Positions 12,301-23,640 of a DNA stretch of 64,000 nucleotides are shown piece by piece. The stretch covers positions 34,803,530 through 34,867,529 of the forward strand of contig NC_034412.1 of NCBI RefSeq assembly GCF_002078875.1, written 5' to 3'. The position numbers were made by a program, and so were the translations under genes. Position 1 is the first letter of the stretch, and each line of letters begins with the position of its first letter. This DNA comes from Numida meleagris (Eukaryota; Chordata; Aves; Galliformes; Numididae). Below the pieces are notes generated by a model. The model searched no databases, was not told where the DNA came from, and saw only the letters and a program-made list of their open reading frames with translations.

Positions 12301-15300
12301 ACTTCCTAGCTTCTTTTCCTTCATAAATGCATCCCTGAGTGATCCAGTGGCGGTAAACAGTCTTTAAAATAAATTTAATAAATAAGTGAACAACTGGATT
12401 CTAAAATCATTGCAGATTTAATTATAAGCTGACAAAAGAAAATTATACTGAATGTAAGACATCCACAGAAGCAGAAAATATGTATGATGTTACTTGGCAG
12501 GGGGGTTGAGACTCGATGATCCTTGAGGTCCTTTTCAACCCAGGCCATTCTATGATTCTATGATTCTATGTAATTAAAAAAAAGTATTTGAATGGATTGA
12601 AATAAAGACTAGATTTCATCATAGGAAGAAAACTGCAAGCAAGCTGCTCGTATGAATTTATATGTGGTAGTTCCTACTTCAGTGGCTGCCTCCTCAAGAT
12701 ACTTTATCAGTTTTGCACAGAGGCTGGTGCTTGTGCGTTTCATGGTATCAGAGCAACACCTTAATTACTTTTTGTCAACAACATGATGTTAGCAACCTTT
12801 CAAGCTGCAGAAGAATTGAAAACCCATAGTCTTACAGTCTACAGCAGAGCGGCAGAAAGCTTATTGACTTAGAAAGTTATTAAAGAATAGAGACCTATAG
12901 AATTATTAAAGAATAGGGGCCTAACGTGAGGCCCCAAATTTAACAGTGTACAAAATTACTTAATACAAGCCCTATAAAACACCACAATCTGCTTTATTCA
13001 TTCAGCTTAGCTCAGTGAAGACTTCTGAAAGTCTTAGGCCTAGAATGGCCAATACTTGTTTGAAGTTTTTCAGTTTTCAGAATATACTCCCACTGAAAAT
13101 CAGGGAATCAGCAGAGATTCCTCAGTCTTACTGTATAATAAAACAAAACAAAAAACAACAACAGAAACAAAAACAAACAACAACAACAAAAATAACCCAC
13201 CCCACAAACAACCACACAAACAGAAATATCTATCTCCAAGTATTTGGGTATGAACACCCACAAGTCCTTCAGCTGGCTTTGCCATTAAACATACTGGAAT
13301 TTTGTGGCATATACACTTTTTTGTTGCTGTTTAAACACCTTTGCAACTTTATAGGACTTTCCATTTCTAGTAGGAAGTAGTTCTATCAAGGGCTGCACAA
13401 GGGACTTTAGCTGGATTGTGTACAATGAAAGAAAAAATGAATTAAAATACCCGCAAGAAAGTAAAAATTAAGAACATTCAGCAATTTTAAGAAATTGCTG
13501 CTTTGAACCTGATGCACAGAAAACTTTCACACTTGCCTGTATTCAGTACGAGTAAAGAGCAGAAGGAAGAGAGACTTGCACTTCCCTCTGCTGCTACTGT
13601 GTGCATCAGGGAATAACTTTCTGTGTGCAGTACGTTGTACTATTAGTGGCTGACAACACAATTTCTAGTTTAACATTCCAATAGCCTACCCACAGTTAAG
13701 CATTTTCTTAGATGCATCTGAACAGTCTCACTGCATTAATATTGAATACAACAACCAAAAAGAGGCAGGGAATAACAGGATTTTAAAAACAACAACAAGT
13801 TGACTACACAAACCAGGAATGCATTTTGTTCTTTTTTCCCTGTACCAGTCCTGGATAATCCTCTATTCTAATCAGACACCAGTCTGCTGTACTGAATACA
13901 AACAAGGATTTTAAAGAAATAGTTTTCAGCAGCACCCAGACTCTTTTTCAAGTCCGAGTGTGTTGTGGAATGCTTCCAGTGCAGAGACTCCCTTTGTGAT
14001 TTTCTTCTTCTTTCTTCTTCTCTTTTTCTTCTTCTCTCCCCAGGGAAATAGCTTTTCTAATCTGAACAGTGAGGAAGGCAGATCCTACATCATTTCTTTT
14101 AGGGAAGAGAACTGAATTGTCTGATTTGTTGTATGCAACTACCGGTCTGCAGATAGATGGAGATATACAATAGCCTCTAAGACAACCATCTAATATGTTT
14201 AATAAAACAATGGGAAGAAGCCAGATCACTACAGTAAACTTAATTCCATTTTGGTCTTCCTCTTCAAATAGAAACACAACAAAACAACAATGTTGAACAT
14301 CCCCTCCTCAAAGGTTTCCCTTTCTTTTCTTAAACTGACTTCACTTCCAAGCAGTAACCTTACTTACGCGAAGCACTCATGGCTGAAACATACTCTCACC
14401 TAGGCAGGATGGAGCCGGGATGGTGGAACACATGAGGGAGGAGGTGTACCTGCCTCCCAGATTAGACACAGTCCTAGTATTATCAGGGTGTAGTTGCATA
14501 ATCAAAGCCGGAAAAAAAATTAGCTTATACAGTGCTCTGTAGCTGGCACCAAGAGAGTTCATACACTGTAAAAAGCTAGATAACAATAATACAGGTTTGA
14601 CTTGTGATTGCCCCTGTTACATCACTGCAGCCAGTTCCCCTTTTTTTTCCTCCCTTGTTTGTTTAGTTACTTAGTTCCTTATTTGTTTAATGCACTACTG
14701 GTTAGATGCTATTTAAAGATAGGCTACAAGTTGCTTCACCACAGCTTTTCTTTTTCAATAGAAACTTTTATTTGCTGCTGAATCAATGATTTTTCTCCTC
14801 ATGCTAGTATTAAATAAACACAAGCACACACAATGTCTAATTTTTAACACAATACATTGTTTTACACATACAAACCTGTATGATTCGTTGTCAAGTTAAT
14901 TCTTTTTGCAACTATATGTTTTATTTCATCTAGGGCACTGCTCAGCTCGTGTGATCTTCTCTTATTTTCTTTTTCAGCATACAGTAGTCTTTGGCGAAGT
15001 TCCAGGAACTGGTGTTGGTACATATCTAGGTCATTTCCTGCAAAGAGAACACAATTTATTTGCAGAGGTCAGTTAATATTATAGTATAAAGCAAAAGTTT
15101 AAGAATAGGAGACAGTCTAGAGGAAGACATGTCTAGGAGTATAGGAACAGAGACGCTGCTCAAAATTTACTCATAGAATGAAGAAGCCTGGAAGAGAATT
15201 CAGAAGTAGAATTTAGGGAGCACAGCTGGGTAAAGGCTTGGAATTGAAGCCGAGAACTAAAGTATAATGTCAGTAATAAGGAAAAAATAATTGAAAGACT

Positions 15301-18300
15301 ATGAGTTGCAAAGGAAGATGCTATCCAGTAAACCCAGCATTTTTCAGTAAGTGACTCATGCAGATGATTCCCTGTCACACTGAAGACTGTAGTTCTGTGA
15401 TGTTCTTTTGTAGGAAATGTAATCTCAAGATGCAACTCAATGCTTTTGACAAAGGGAATCAACCATCTTCCCGTGGTGGTGCTTCACAATTAAACACTAG
15501 AAACTGTTATCCCATTGGCATTTCCAAAGTGGTAACGGCGTAAAATAAAATTCCTTCACTACAACTATGTTAGAGGAAGAATCAGTACGGAAACTGCATG
15601 TGAATAAAAACATTACAGTCTCTCTCTTTAGTACTATTTCGGCTATCTAGTGTCAGTGTGACTCAAAACTACCAGTGTCACTACCAGGATGACATTTCAG
15701 CCAGCACCAATTAATTGTATTTTTATTTATTTACTTAGAGGTGAGCCTACAAAAAAATCCTAGATGCCACTGGGAAATAAAATGTCAATACTCAGTTATT
15801 ACCAAGTACAGCCACAGAAGTCAGCATTTGTAAATGACCTTATCTATTTCTTCAGGCCAGAGAGGGAAACCACATCTGAGTCTTTCAGAATTAAAGCCTC
15901 TGTTCAGTTCACCCATTTCAAGAGTCTTGACCTACTTATTCAATTGTGACAGCTGGGGAAACATAGGTTTGACAAAAGGAATGTAGTATTTGCTCACCCT
16001 TAATGAATATGCAATTGTACACAAATTGGAGCACGAAATAACATGCCACTAGATTATTTATAAATAAGCAATACTGTCTATTAGTTATACTTTGGAGGAA
16101 AAAAATGTTTGGAAAGCAGTACTGAACTTTTTGTACTTTGCTGTCTAAGAAGACACCATCATAATCAAAATTTATTACTGATATAAGTTTAGCAAACTAC
16201 GAAGATAAAATCAGAAATATTATGAAGCTAAATACTCTAAATACTAAGTGATCGTTACGTTTAAATGAATTTTAGCATGCATGTGGAAAGCACTGCTTTA
16301 AGTTTCTAAGTATCTACACAGAACCAAAACAATGTCTTCCAGTAGCTTGCTTGGAAAGAACCACAGTGCATTTCCACGGATATAACTCTGGCAAGGTGAG
16401 GAGGGCCAGAAGGAGGAAGCTACAGATACATCACGAAGCACTACGTCTGTTCCCAGCAATGGCCTTGCCTAGCAACACCTCCTCTTTGAAGGCTTCTACG
16501 TGCAACTGATTGGGACTGTAGGGAGAAAAAGAGAAAGCAGCAAGAAATTTTTCTATGATTTTTTTTTTTATGATAAGGGTGGTGAGGCACTGGAACGGGT
16601 TGCCCAGAGAGGTGGTGGAAGCCCCATCCCTGGAGATTTTCAAGGTCAGGATGGACTAGGCTCTGAGCAATTTGACTGAGCTGTAGGTGTCCTTGTTCAC
16701 TGTGGGAGAGTTGGACTGGATGACCTTAAAGGGTTTCTTCCAACTCAAGTGATTTTATGATTCTTCTAGGAGGACCCATGGCAAAACTACAAAAATATAA
16801 ATAAAGATAAATGTTTCCTCTCTCCTTGCGGAACTGACAAACACTTTGATGTGCTAAAGAAATTCTACTAGGAAATTTCAATGAGGTTACATTGGCTAAA
16901 AGCCAGGGGGAAAAAAAGAAATAATAAAAAAAAAATCAGCCAGATTGAGAGACAGCATTCAAAGCTTTTCAATGAATCTTCAACTCTACTATACAGTATT
17001 TCTTCTGTTTACTATACTATCATGTATATTTATGAGTGCTGCAGTTCCAAGATGGTAATACTCAAATTGGCTTAACTGCAGTCTTATCTCCCAATACATA
17101 CATAATTATAACTTTCTGCACTGCCAACCGAAATTGTTTAGAAACAATACTAATCTCTAAAACACACTCATCCTGAAAGTCAAATAATTATTTATCTCAG
17201 CTCCATCCACACAAAACTTCCTATTATCATAAATGCTTCCATTATTAACACTAGATTTCTGGGAATACAGAAGAGCTCTGGAAGAATTCATCAGCATCCC
17301 CTCCTACTCAAGAAAAAAAAAGTTAAAGGAAAATGAGGAGTGCCAGAAACAGTGGAAGAAAACACCCCATGGTCTAGTAGTTACCCTTCTTACTTCTTGA
17401 TTACAAGCCACGCTCTTTGCCATATATAGACTTTTTTTTCTGGAAACTTAGTTTTGGTTAATGCCTTCTTTAAAGAAAACTATATAAACACACAGATTGC
17501 AAAAGATCTTGCCATTAGCTGCACTTGGAACCACTGCTCCGTGCTCAGGTTAATGAAGCACATTAAATCACTGAGGCATGTGTGGCACTAGTAACTGTGG
17601 CAGTTTATTATCTTCCTGTAACTGATCTAAACTAGAATAGAATAACAAGATTTCTAAATCTTGCAAAGCGCGTAACAAGCTCTGTTTCGTTTTCCTAAAA
17701 TTAGGAAGAAAAATCCTGCAAACAATGCCTCTGTCTTAGTTTTGAACAGTCGATTCTAATACAAACGCTCGATTCAATAATGTGCTAAAGTCCAAGGGCA
17801 TACAGGCACCCTTCCAGGTAAGGACACCTCCCTGAATTTGTCCATGAGATTTAACTATCTTTTTTATAGCATTACAACACAATTATTGTAGGCTAGAGAT
17901 AAGCAAGAAAATCTACCATGATGTCAAAGGTGTTTTCACCTGGGCTGGGTACGTTCACCCCTTATGTTTAACCCTGAACAGAACTGGGGTAGCATCACGT
18001 GTTTAGCCTTAGCCATGGGACACAGCACGTCTTAACGTACATCTTAAATCTTCAGGAGCCTCTGAAGTCAATCAGTGCTCACGGTGGTTTATTTTATGCA
18101 GCTGAAAAGGGAAGGCTGACTGACTGGGAGGCCTCTAACTGTTTCCAGTCACCTGTGCCCTAATAGCAACTGCACTGCAGAGGCTATTGATGCGGCAGAG
18201 TCCATTAAGGAGCAAATTAAGACACACCCCAGCTGGCTGACAGAAACCTTTGCCCCACTGTGGTGCAGTAGTATCACACATATGCGATCTCAGCAGGCAA

Positions 18301-21300
18301 ACCACGTGGCTTAACATGCAGTGAGGGTTCTCTCACCATGTCCTACTGCTCGCTGTACAGGCTTCTAGCTAAGCAAAGGAACCGGGAAGCAGTGTGCTGT
18401 CCCAGCGCATCCACCTTCTTTGACAGTATCCACGTTAGGAGCTTCAGGACAGTGGAGGACCATTTAATTAGCACAGCGACAGCAGATAAAAGCAGAGCGC
18501 CAGCAGGTTTGTGCGGGAAGCTAGGATTCCTCCACAGAGGATCTAGGAAGAGAATCAGAATCACTTTTCAATACTAAAATGAAGAAACAAGACAAAATAA
18601 ACTTCAAAAAGTAAAAGGCGGATCGAGGTTAGTTGCTGAATTTTAAAAATAAATTAGACTGTATGATGAATAAAGACTTGCTGCTGGTTTTGGCAGGGAA
18701 TACATTTTACTAAGCCCATTTACGTATCGTATCTAACTGAAAACAGAGAAGCAAACAAACATTTCAAAGAAAATATGAGTTTTGATAATATTTTCTAAGA
18801 CATCAGTAAACAATCCTCACTTCAGATCTGAGATTTTTTTTTGCAAAAGAAAGGAATTTTAAAATAATCAGAACATTTCTATGTAGGAAAGCAAGAGTAG
18901 TAAAATAAGTGGAAACATAAACTGAATGGATATACTATGGGTTTTGCACATAATTGGTATGGCTTAAATATAGAAATGTTAGAAGCACAATAAAGGTTCT
19001 TAACAGCAGTGGCAAATTCTGATTTGAATACGGGCTTTATCAAACAAATAAGTAGGACTCATTACTTTGGATAATTAAATGGTTATTGCTTCACTCTGGC
19101 TACTATTTTCAGTATTTTTAGTGGTTTGCCTGACGTAGCAACAATCATCCATTTATAAACACACTTTATTAAATGCCTACCAACTAAATAAATTATTTTG
19201 GGATAAAACTGTTCCTCGAGACCGAGTGTGAAACACTAGGAAAGCATGAATGTAATGTGTGTACACTTGTTTAAGTGCACGTTGTGATGATGCACACACA
19301 GCAACGAGTAGTCAGAAATCTTCCTTATCCCTTCCTCTACAAATAACAACAGTAACCAGTTTCATTTTGCACCTGAACCTTGATGGAATTTATGACTCTA
19401 CTCTTTCCTTTACTTTTAAGGACAAGGCAGCCACTATTCCACCTAAATTAACTGCAAAAAGCAGCAGACCCTTAGCTCAGTAAATCACGCATTCAGAAGC
19501 CAGTTAAACTGTACAACTTCAGTAGGTCTTGGATACACATTTTGGTATAAAACATGGGATCAGTAATACTAAGCCTCAAGTTCCACTTCAGGTTGCTCTT
19601 TGCTTTTTTTTTTTTTAAATACTTAAATGGCGAACCATGCAAAGAAATTGACTAAGCATCCAAGGGACTGGAGGAGCACCTTTCCTTACCACACCGTGCA
19701 TTTTGGTCACATCCTGACTGCGTGGTGAGCAAACCTGGATGTGCAATAACTTCTTTACACATAGGTAGCTCTGAAAGTAACGCCTCCTCTTTATTCTCAC
19801 AGAAACTACAATAGATACGAAGAGAACGGTAACACTATTTGACAGAGCAAATTCTCAGCTACAGAATGCTATTTTTCAATGCAGCCTCACTGTTTGGTCT
19901 CCATAAACATTCAGTGAGTGTCATTTTGCCACTGCTTGAAACTGAAGCTTTAAGCCAGAGCACGCCAGTTTGGTCTGGACGGGAAACTTGCAAAGAGCTC
20001 CGTCCCAATCCACAGAATCACACGGGGAGCTCCGCTTGGGTGCACCGCAGGGGCTGGGCTGCAGAAGCCACGTGTCACACCAGGTAGAGAAGGTTAGTGG
20101 AAATAAAAGGAAGAAATGTGTAATCTGCTGTTAGTACTAGCATGTACATTACATTTTTTTCAACTGCAAATAAGTGACATTCAGCAGAAACATCTTTTTA
20201 ACCCTTTGTACCACTGAAGTTAAGCTTTGCAAAATACCGAAACATTTAATGTATAAACTATCTGATAAACTCTAAGTATACTTCTGTGAATGCGCTTAAG
20301 CGCGAACAGTTCCTTCTTTTCTTTCCTCACCTCAAAGGAATAACAATGGAAATCCAGGTTTCACAAAGTTTGTCTCAACACACTTATATTAACATGCTTG
20401 CACATATATATTAATATGCTTACATGTGACATCATATTTTAGCATCACCTTCTCCTAACTTCCAGACAAATCTTAATTTACTTGATTATCCCACAAACTT
20501 AGGTGGAGAGGGTAGCGATACATTTTAAATTCAAACTGATCTAACACTGTAATTTATACAAGCACCTTTAAGAAGCACTGCCACTTGAAATGATTCTATT
20601 CACCTCATTGCCATGACCCTAACTCAAACTGTATGAGAAAATCACTACATACATTGTTAACACGCATACTATTTTCCATAACTACAAATTTTTACGGGGA
20701 GTATTTATATGAGAGAACATACTCGTGGTCAGGTGAATTAATAAGCGGATTGTAACTCAGCTGCGTAACAGTAGAAACATCTGCATCATCCTGGTCACAG
20801 CCCTCCCTGCCCTCAGATGCAAACTGCTTGCTTCAGACAGGTCTTGCTTAGCACCTTGGGAGGGACCAAAAAGCTGAGAACCAAACCACGCAGGATGTGG
20901 GACAGGTATTGCTACACCAGTCAACAAGGCTGGTTGGCAATAGCAGCCTGCATCTGCAAGCACTCTAGAGGATGCTAAAATAATTGCCATACAAGTTTAG
21001 ACAGACAAACTGAAAAAAGATTTGCTGCAGATCTGGCCATTACTGATTGTCTCTGTAATTACTTTTATCATTTTTCTGCCACAAGAAGCAGCCAGCCTAT
21101 TGAAGCTGAAACCTCCGCTTTTACCTGTTTATAAAGGAAAAACTGAATAACAAAACTTTTCAAGCGTAGTTAAAATGTTTACAATATTATAGGCAAGAAT
21201 CCAAGTCCAGAACAGCTGAAGCGGCTCTGTCAGATCCTAAATGTTCATTCCTAAGGGTGGAAGTGATGATGACCATTATCCCTGCCATGCTAGTTCATGC

Positions 21301-23414
21301 TACCTGTAGTCACATTACATCACAGAATCATAGAATGGCCTGGGTTGAAAAGGACCTCAAAGATCATCGAGTCTCAACCCCCCTGCCAAGTGCAGGGTCG
21401 CCAACCACTAGACCAGGCTGCCCACAGCCACGTCCAGCCTGGCCTTGAATGCCTCCAGGGACGGGGCATCCACGACCTCCCTGGGCAACCTGTTCCAGCG
21501 CGTCACCACCCTCTGTGTGAAAAACTTCCTCCTAATATCTAACCTACATCTCCCCTGTCTCAGTTTAAAACCATTCCCCCTTGTCCTGCCTCTATCCACC
21601 TTCGTAAACATCTCACCCTTTGAATTAGAATCTTCCCAGGTAACTAGCCCGTTAGTACCAGGTGCTCTAGTACTCTAGTTTTGATCTGCACTGAAATCAG
21701 GACAGAGTCCGATTTACACTTCAAGCTAATACAGAAGGGCTGGAAGGCTACAAACTGCACAAGAGTTTACACAGCTATTAGATAATGCTTATATTATCAG
21801 AGTACATCAGATCTCTGTTTTTGAGCCAGGATGTCCCAGTTGGACAACAAACCAAAAAGTTCATTTCCAACCCCACCATCACCACAACTCAAGAAACCAT
21901 GGATGACCAGAAAGCAAAGGGCATAGATCTGACTGCCACACCCTTCAAAGACCAAGAACAGCCTGAATGTTTTAATGGGCACATCAGACAAGCAAAAAAA
22001 GTAAGCGGAGGTTGGAAAAAAAAAATGAGCTAGAGAAGCACATTTGATAAACAAGTGGAAGAAATGGCAGCTGACCTCTCGATAACAGGTGAGGCAAGAG
22101 AGAAGGGCATTAGGAAACAAACAGATCACCTTTGAGATGAGAGTAAAGTAGAACTCCTGCAGTGCTCTAGGTGTGCCACGAGGAAGTTCAATGGAGGGGA
22201 GAGGTTCAGCACTATCTGAGCAGAGCGATACGCCTGCTGTGGGGGAAAACATTCATTTCAACCCCCTGCTTAAGCAGATCCTCTGCCACGACAGTGGGGC
22301 AGTGTTTGATTTGCTCCTGATTCTTCTCTCCTCGGAAAAAAAAAGTAACAACACGTGGGGGCTTGTGGGGTTCTGGTTGGTATAGATGGGAGACTGCTGT
22401 CTTCTAGCAACCCTCAGGAGCATGAGTGGTATCTTTCCAGTGAAATCACCAGCACAAACTAACTTACCACATGCTCCTTTAGATAAGGTTATCAACTTTT
22501 GCACATCTGTGAGATGTATCAAGTTCAGAGAGAATGTTTCTGAACACTATGTATTAACATTTGGAAAGTTTAAAAGCCTGTTAATAACACAGGTGCTAAA
22601 ATAATTAGGAAAACTGTATTATCTGAGAAGAGCTGGTTGTGGAGGAGACATCTGTGAAAATCAATATACAGATAGAAGGCAGAACAAACACAGCCATAAA
22701 AAGGTTCAAACTAACCAACCCACAGCACACCGGCAGAAAAAGGGCACAAAGGAAGCTGAAGGAAAATGGCATTTCAGCAAAAGAGTCACAAAACGCATAC
22801 CACAACAGAACAGTGACAGGGATGTTCACTGTGCTTGGGACAAGCTATCATCTCTTGGACCTCAGTTTCTTAAGACACGTCCTATTTTAACTTTATCTTA
22901 CCCCACTCTTAGCAGAATTGCGACTTGAAGCGTCAAATGCTGTAAGGCAGGCAGTGCTCGGTTGATGACAAGTGACTAAGGCAGGAAGATCAGCACTGCT
23001 CAGCAATACTCAGTGTTGCGTTGCAAGTCCACATCTGTCGGTCCCAAAAATGATCAACACAAGCAAAATGGAGCAGATAGTATGAGTTCTGTGTTCATCC
23101 CAAAACCTAACGATTGCCTTTTTTTAAACCTTCTGCACCCGAAAAACCAGACCATTTTGAAAGCGTATAGGAAGCTCTTAAAGATTTACTCTTTCTCCCC
23201 CATCCCAAACGAGCTATCCCGTAACAAGCCGTCTGCCGGCCCTGCAGGTATCTGGGAGAGACGTGCAGTTTATTTGCAGCAAATCGCATCAGCTTTACCA
23301 TTCCGCCCGACGGCGACTCTCACCTCGGCTCCCCTGCCACGCCGCGTACCACAGCAGGGGGAAGGCGGCGCCCAGGCACAGCGCCGTCAGCAGCGGGCCG
23401 CTCCGCAGCCGCAT
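233..23414 (-). CDS. MGAT4D: MGAT4 family member D (GlcNAc-transferase IV family, GT54), 5' part, 8 coding exons
   Basis: Partial gene; 3' exons lie left of the window. Coding exons in transcript order: 23414-23324, 15037-14876, 11408-11274, 9164-9031, 6519-6473, 5239-5126, 3776-3701, 344-233 (871 nt, about 290 residues). All junctions are GT-AG and all phases close. The product is a type II Golgi membrane protein: MRLR start, membrane anchor at about residues 6-26, a charged probable coiled coil at about 32-75, three N-glycosylation sequons (N78, N82, N91), then the GT54 domain. Recognisable MGAT4 blocks are GIPTVKRE, the ISPP..YYPDL segment, WRTKQNLDY and LEDD at 254-257, the likely metal/nucleotide-sugar acidic motif. 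MGAT4A/B add beta-1,4 GlcNAc branches to N-glycans. Mammalian MGAT4D is known as GnT1IP, an inhibitor of GnT-I. The choice of D over A/B rests on position next to ELMOD2, so the family call is near certain and the paralogue call strong. Confidence 0.92.
345..3700. other. MGAT4D intron 7
   Basis: Intronic. It holds an A/C-rich low-complexity tract at about 1590-1645, purine-rich sequence to about 1830, and a stretch at about 660-1040 whose plus-strand frames look weakly coding but are interrupted by stops. The rest is AT-rich with no recognised element. Confidence 0.5.
1590..1645. repeat. A/C-rich simple repeat (AAC/AAAC)n
   Basis: Low-complexity run of AAC and AAAC units inside an MGAT4D intron. 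Confidence 0.75.
3701..3776 (-). CDS. MGAT4D: MGAT4D coding exon 7
   Basis: 76 nt (one base plus 25 codons). It encodes [20 protein letters not shown] and then TYYLQ, matching [19 protein letters not shown] of MGAT4A. The conserved Cys of that block is Ser here. Acceptor TTTAG, donor GTATGT. Confidence 0.93.
3777..5125. other. MGAT4D intron 6
   Basis: AT-rich intronic sequence. No exon, repeat family or structured RNA recognised. Confidence 0.5.
5126..5239 (-). CDS. MGAT4D: MGAT4D coding exon 6
   Basis: 114 nt, entering and leaving after two bases of a codon. It encodes [20 protein letters not shown] and then [18 protein letters not shown]. This is the family-specific ISPP.SYYPDL..L..TFGDS block. 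Two overlapping donors (GTAAGGTAAG) are present; the downstream one keeps frame with the WRTK exon. Confidence 0.93.
5240..6472. other. MGAT4D intron 5
   Basis: AT-rich intronic sequence with no recognised feature. Confidence 0.5.
6473..6519 (-). CDS. MGAT4D: MGAT4D coding exon 5 (47-nt micro-exon-like)
   Basis: A short 47-nt exon, too small for ORF-based detection. It encodes [15 protein letters not shown] plus two bases of Ser. It fits the phase gap between exons 4 and 6 exactly and aligns with the DxxYV..V..N.. segment of MGAT4A. Acceptor CTTTAG, donor GTAAGT, both strong. Confidence 0.88.
6520..9030. other. MGAT4D intron 4
   Basis: Contains the mariner-like remnant described at 7027-7559. 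The remainder is AT-rich with no recognised feature. Confidence 0.5.
7027..7559 (+). mobile_element. Internally deleted mariner element (Galluhop-like)
   Basis: About 530 bp flanked by inverted termini: the left end reads CTCCAAATGTAATGCCTCCT, and the right end read on the opposite strand gives CTCCAAAAGCAATGCCTTCT. TA dinucleotides at 7027-7028 and 7558-7559 fit the mariner TA target. Interior fragments translate to pieces of a mariner transposase N-terminus (for example a [12 protein letters not shown] piece), but the catalytic region is missing and the frame is broken. It is therefore a non-autonomous, MITE-like copy. The Galluhop name comes from remembered resemblance to the chicken element, not from a search. 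Confidence 0.75.
9031..9164 (-). CDS. MGAT4D: MGAT4D coding exon 4
   Basis: 134 nt, phase 1 in and phase 0 out. It encodes [13 protein letters not shown] and [20 protein letters not shown], the MGAT4 block normally read as (V)GVPTVKRE and LHSL. The acceptor is followed 6 nt later by a second AG, so a two-residue shorter form is possible. Donor GTAAGT. Confidence 0.93.
10407..10545 (-). mobile_element. CR1 LINE 3' fragment
   Basis: Starts on the plus strand with three copies of CATAGAAT-type octamers, the reverse complement of the CR1 3' tail. It continues with the AGACCTACAAGATCACCTAG and TCCAACCATCCACC blocks of CR1. It is 5'-truncated, as most CR1 copies are. Confidence 0.88.
10546..10579. 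repeat. Perfect 17-bp tandem duplication
   Basis: The unit TGGGCCATGTCAAGTCA occurs twice back to back, directly at the 5' boundary of the CR1 fragment. Confidence 0.9.
11274..11408 (-). CDS. MGAT4D: MGAT4D coding exon 3
   Basis: 135 nt, entering and leaving in phase 1. It encodes a third sequon (NVT), then [12 protein letters not shown] and [13 protein letters not shown]. This matches the LPHL...FPSV.I.QGRTG block at the start of the MGAT4 catalytic region. The acceptor is TTTAAG and the donor GTAGGA. Confidence 0.92.
12494..12570 (+). mobile_element. CR1 LINE 3' tail
   Basis: GGGGGGTTGAGACTCGATGA followed by CCTTGAGGTCCTTTTCAACC and three ATTCTATG octamers: the extreme 3' end of a CR1 in plus orientation. 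Confidence 0.9.
13138..13222. repeat. A/C-rich simple repeat
   Basis: Run of AAAC, AAC and ACAA units, then a CCCAC/CACAAA stretch. Low complexity. Confidence 0.75.
14876..15037 (-). CDS. MGAT4D: MGAT4D coding exon 2 (stem, coiled coil)
   Basis: The exon follows a TTTGCAG acceptor, enters in phase 1 (GA completes Gly) and leaves with one base before GTTTGT. It encodes a charged heptad-like stem containing [12 protein letters not shown] and ending INLTTNHT, which has two overlapping-neighbour N-glycosylation sequons. The LLYAEKEN block is the clearest match to the MGAT4A/B stem. Confidence 0.92.
16540..16766 (+). mobile_element. CR1 LINE 3' fragment
   Basis: Contains GGTGGTGAGGCACTGGAACG, GGTTGCCCAGAGAGGTGGTG and CCATCCCTGGAGATTTTCAA in the usual CR1 order, ending in a degenerate GATTTTATGATTCTTC tail. 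Confidence 0.9.
19762..19925 (-). mobile_element. Mariner (Galluhop-like) terminal fragment
   Basis: Starts TAGGTAGCTCTGAAAGTAAC and then GCCTCC, the same terminus as the copy at 7027-7559, followed by matching GAAACTACAATAGATACGAA sequence. At about 19885 it jumps to GTTTGGTCTCCATAAACATT, which corresponds to an internal part of the element, so the interior is deleted. The right boundary is unclear. Confidence 0.7.
21321..21625 (-). mobile_element. CR1 LINE 3' fragment (about 300 bp)
   Basis: Plus strand begins CACAGAATCATAGAATGGCC and runs through GGTTGAAAAGGACCTCAAAG, a CCTTGAATGCCTCCAGGGAC block, CACCACCCTCTGTGTGAAAA and CCATTCCCCCTTGTCCTGCC. This is a typical well-preserved CR1 in reverse orientation. 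Confidence 0.93.
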
Positions 23415-23640
23415 CTCCCGGCGGGGCGCTCCCGCCGCCCGTGCCCGGCCACCCGCCGGCCGCCCTGCCTCGCCCGACGGGCGTGTCCGCTCCGAGCCGC
23501 CCGCCCCCGCGCCGGAGCAGGGCAGCGCCCGGCCCCCCTCGGGCAGCAGGGCACGCGCCCGGCCCGCTCTCTCCCCGGGCGGGCGGTAACGGCCCCGCCG
23601 CTACTTGCCAGCCCCGGCTGCGGCACGCGTCGGCTGTGTG
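23300..23640 (-). promoter_or_regulatory. CpG island / probable MGAT4D promoter and first exon
   Basis: A sharp GC- and CpG-rich block in AT-rich surroundings, overlapping the MGAT4D start codon. Several GC-box-like GGCCCCGCC / CGGGGCG motifs are present and there is no obvious TATA box. The transcription start site cannot be fixed from sequence. Confidence 0.75.
23324..23414 (-). CDS. MGAT4D: MGAT4D coding exon 1 (start codon and membrane anchor)
   Basis: ATG at 23414, reading leftwards, encodes [14 protein letters not shown] and then a hydrophobic run ending in WYAAW. This is the layout of the MGAT4A/B N-terminus: a short basic cytosolic tail followed by a signal anchor. The exon ends after one base of a Gly codon at a GTGAGA donor. 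It sits inside a CpG island, as expected for a first exon. The ATG context is good (purine at -3). Confidence 0.9.

Larger units (their letters stand above)
11409..14875. other. MGAT4D intron 2
   Basis: Holds a CR1 tail at about 12494-12570 and an A/C-rich simple repeat at 13138-13222. A moderately GC-rich patch lies at about 11640-11830 with no recognisable coding or RNA feature. Confidence 0.5.
15038..23323. other. MGAT4D intron 1 (about 8.3 kb)
   Basis: The longest MGAT4D intron in the window. It holds CR1 fragments at 16540-16766 and 21321-21625 and a mariner-like terminus at 19762-19925. The stretch 18020-18580 is less AT-rich and has a homeodomain-like TAATTAG core. A 151-codon open frame at 21797-22252 (minus) has no recognised homologue. 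Confidence 0.5.

Noticed and set aside
21321..21678. Open frames of 60-80 codons on both strands at 21.3-21.7 kb
   Set aside because: They fall within a CR1 fragment.
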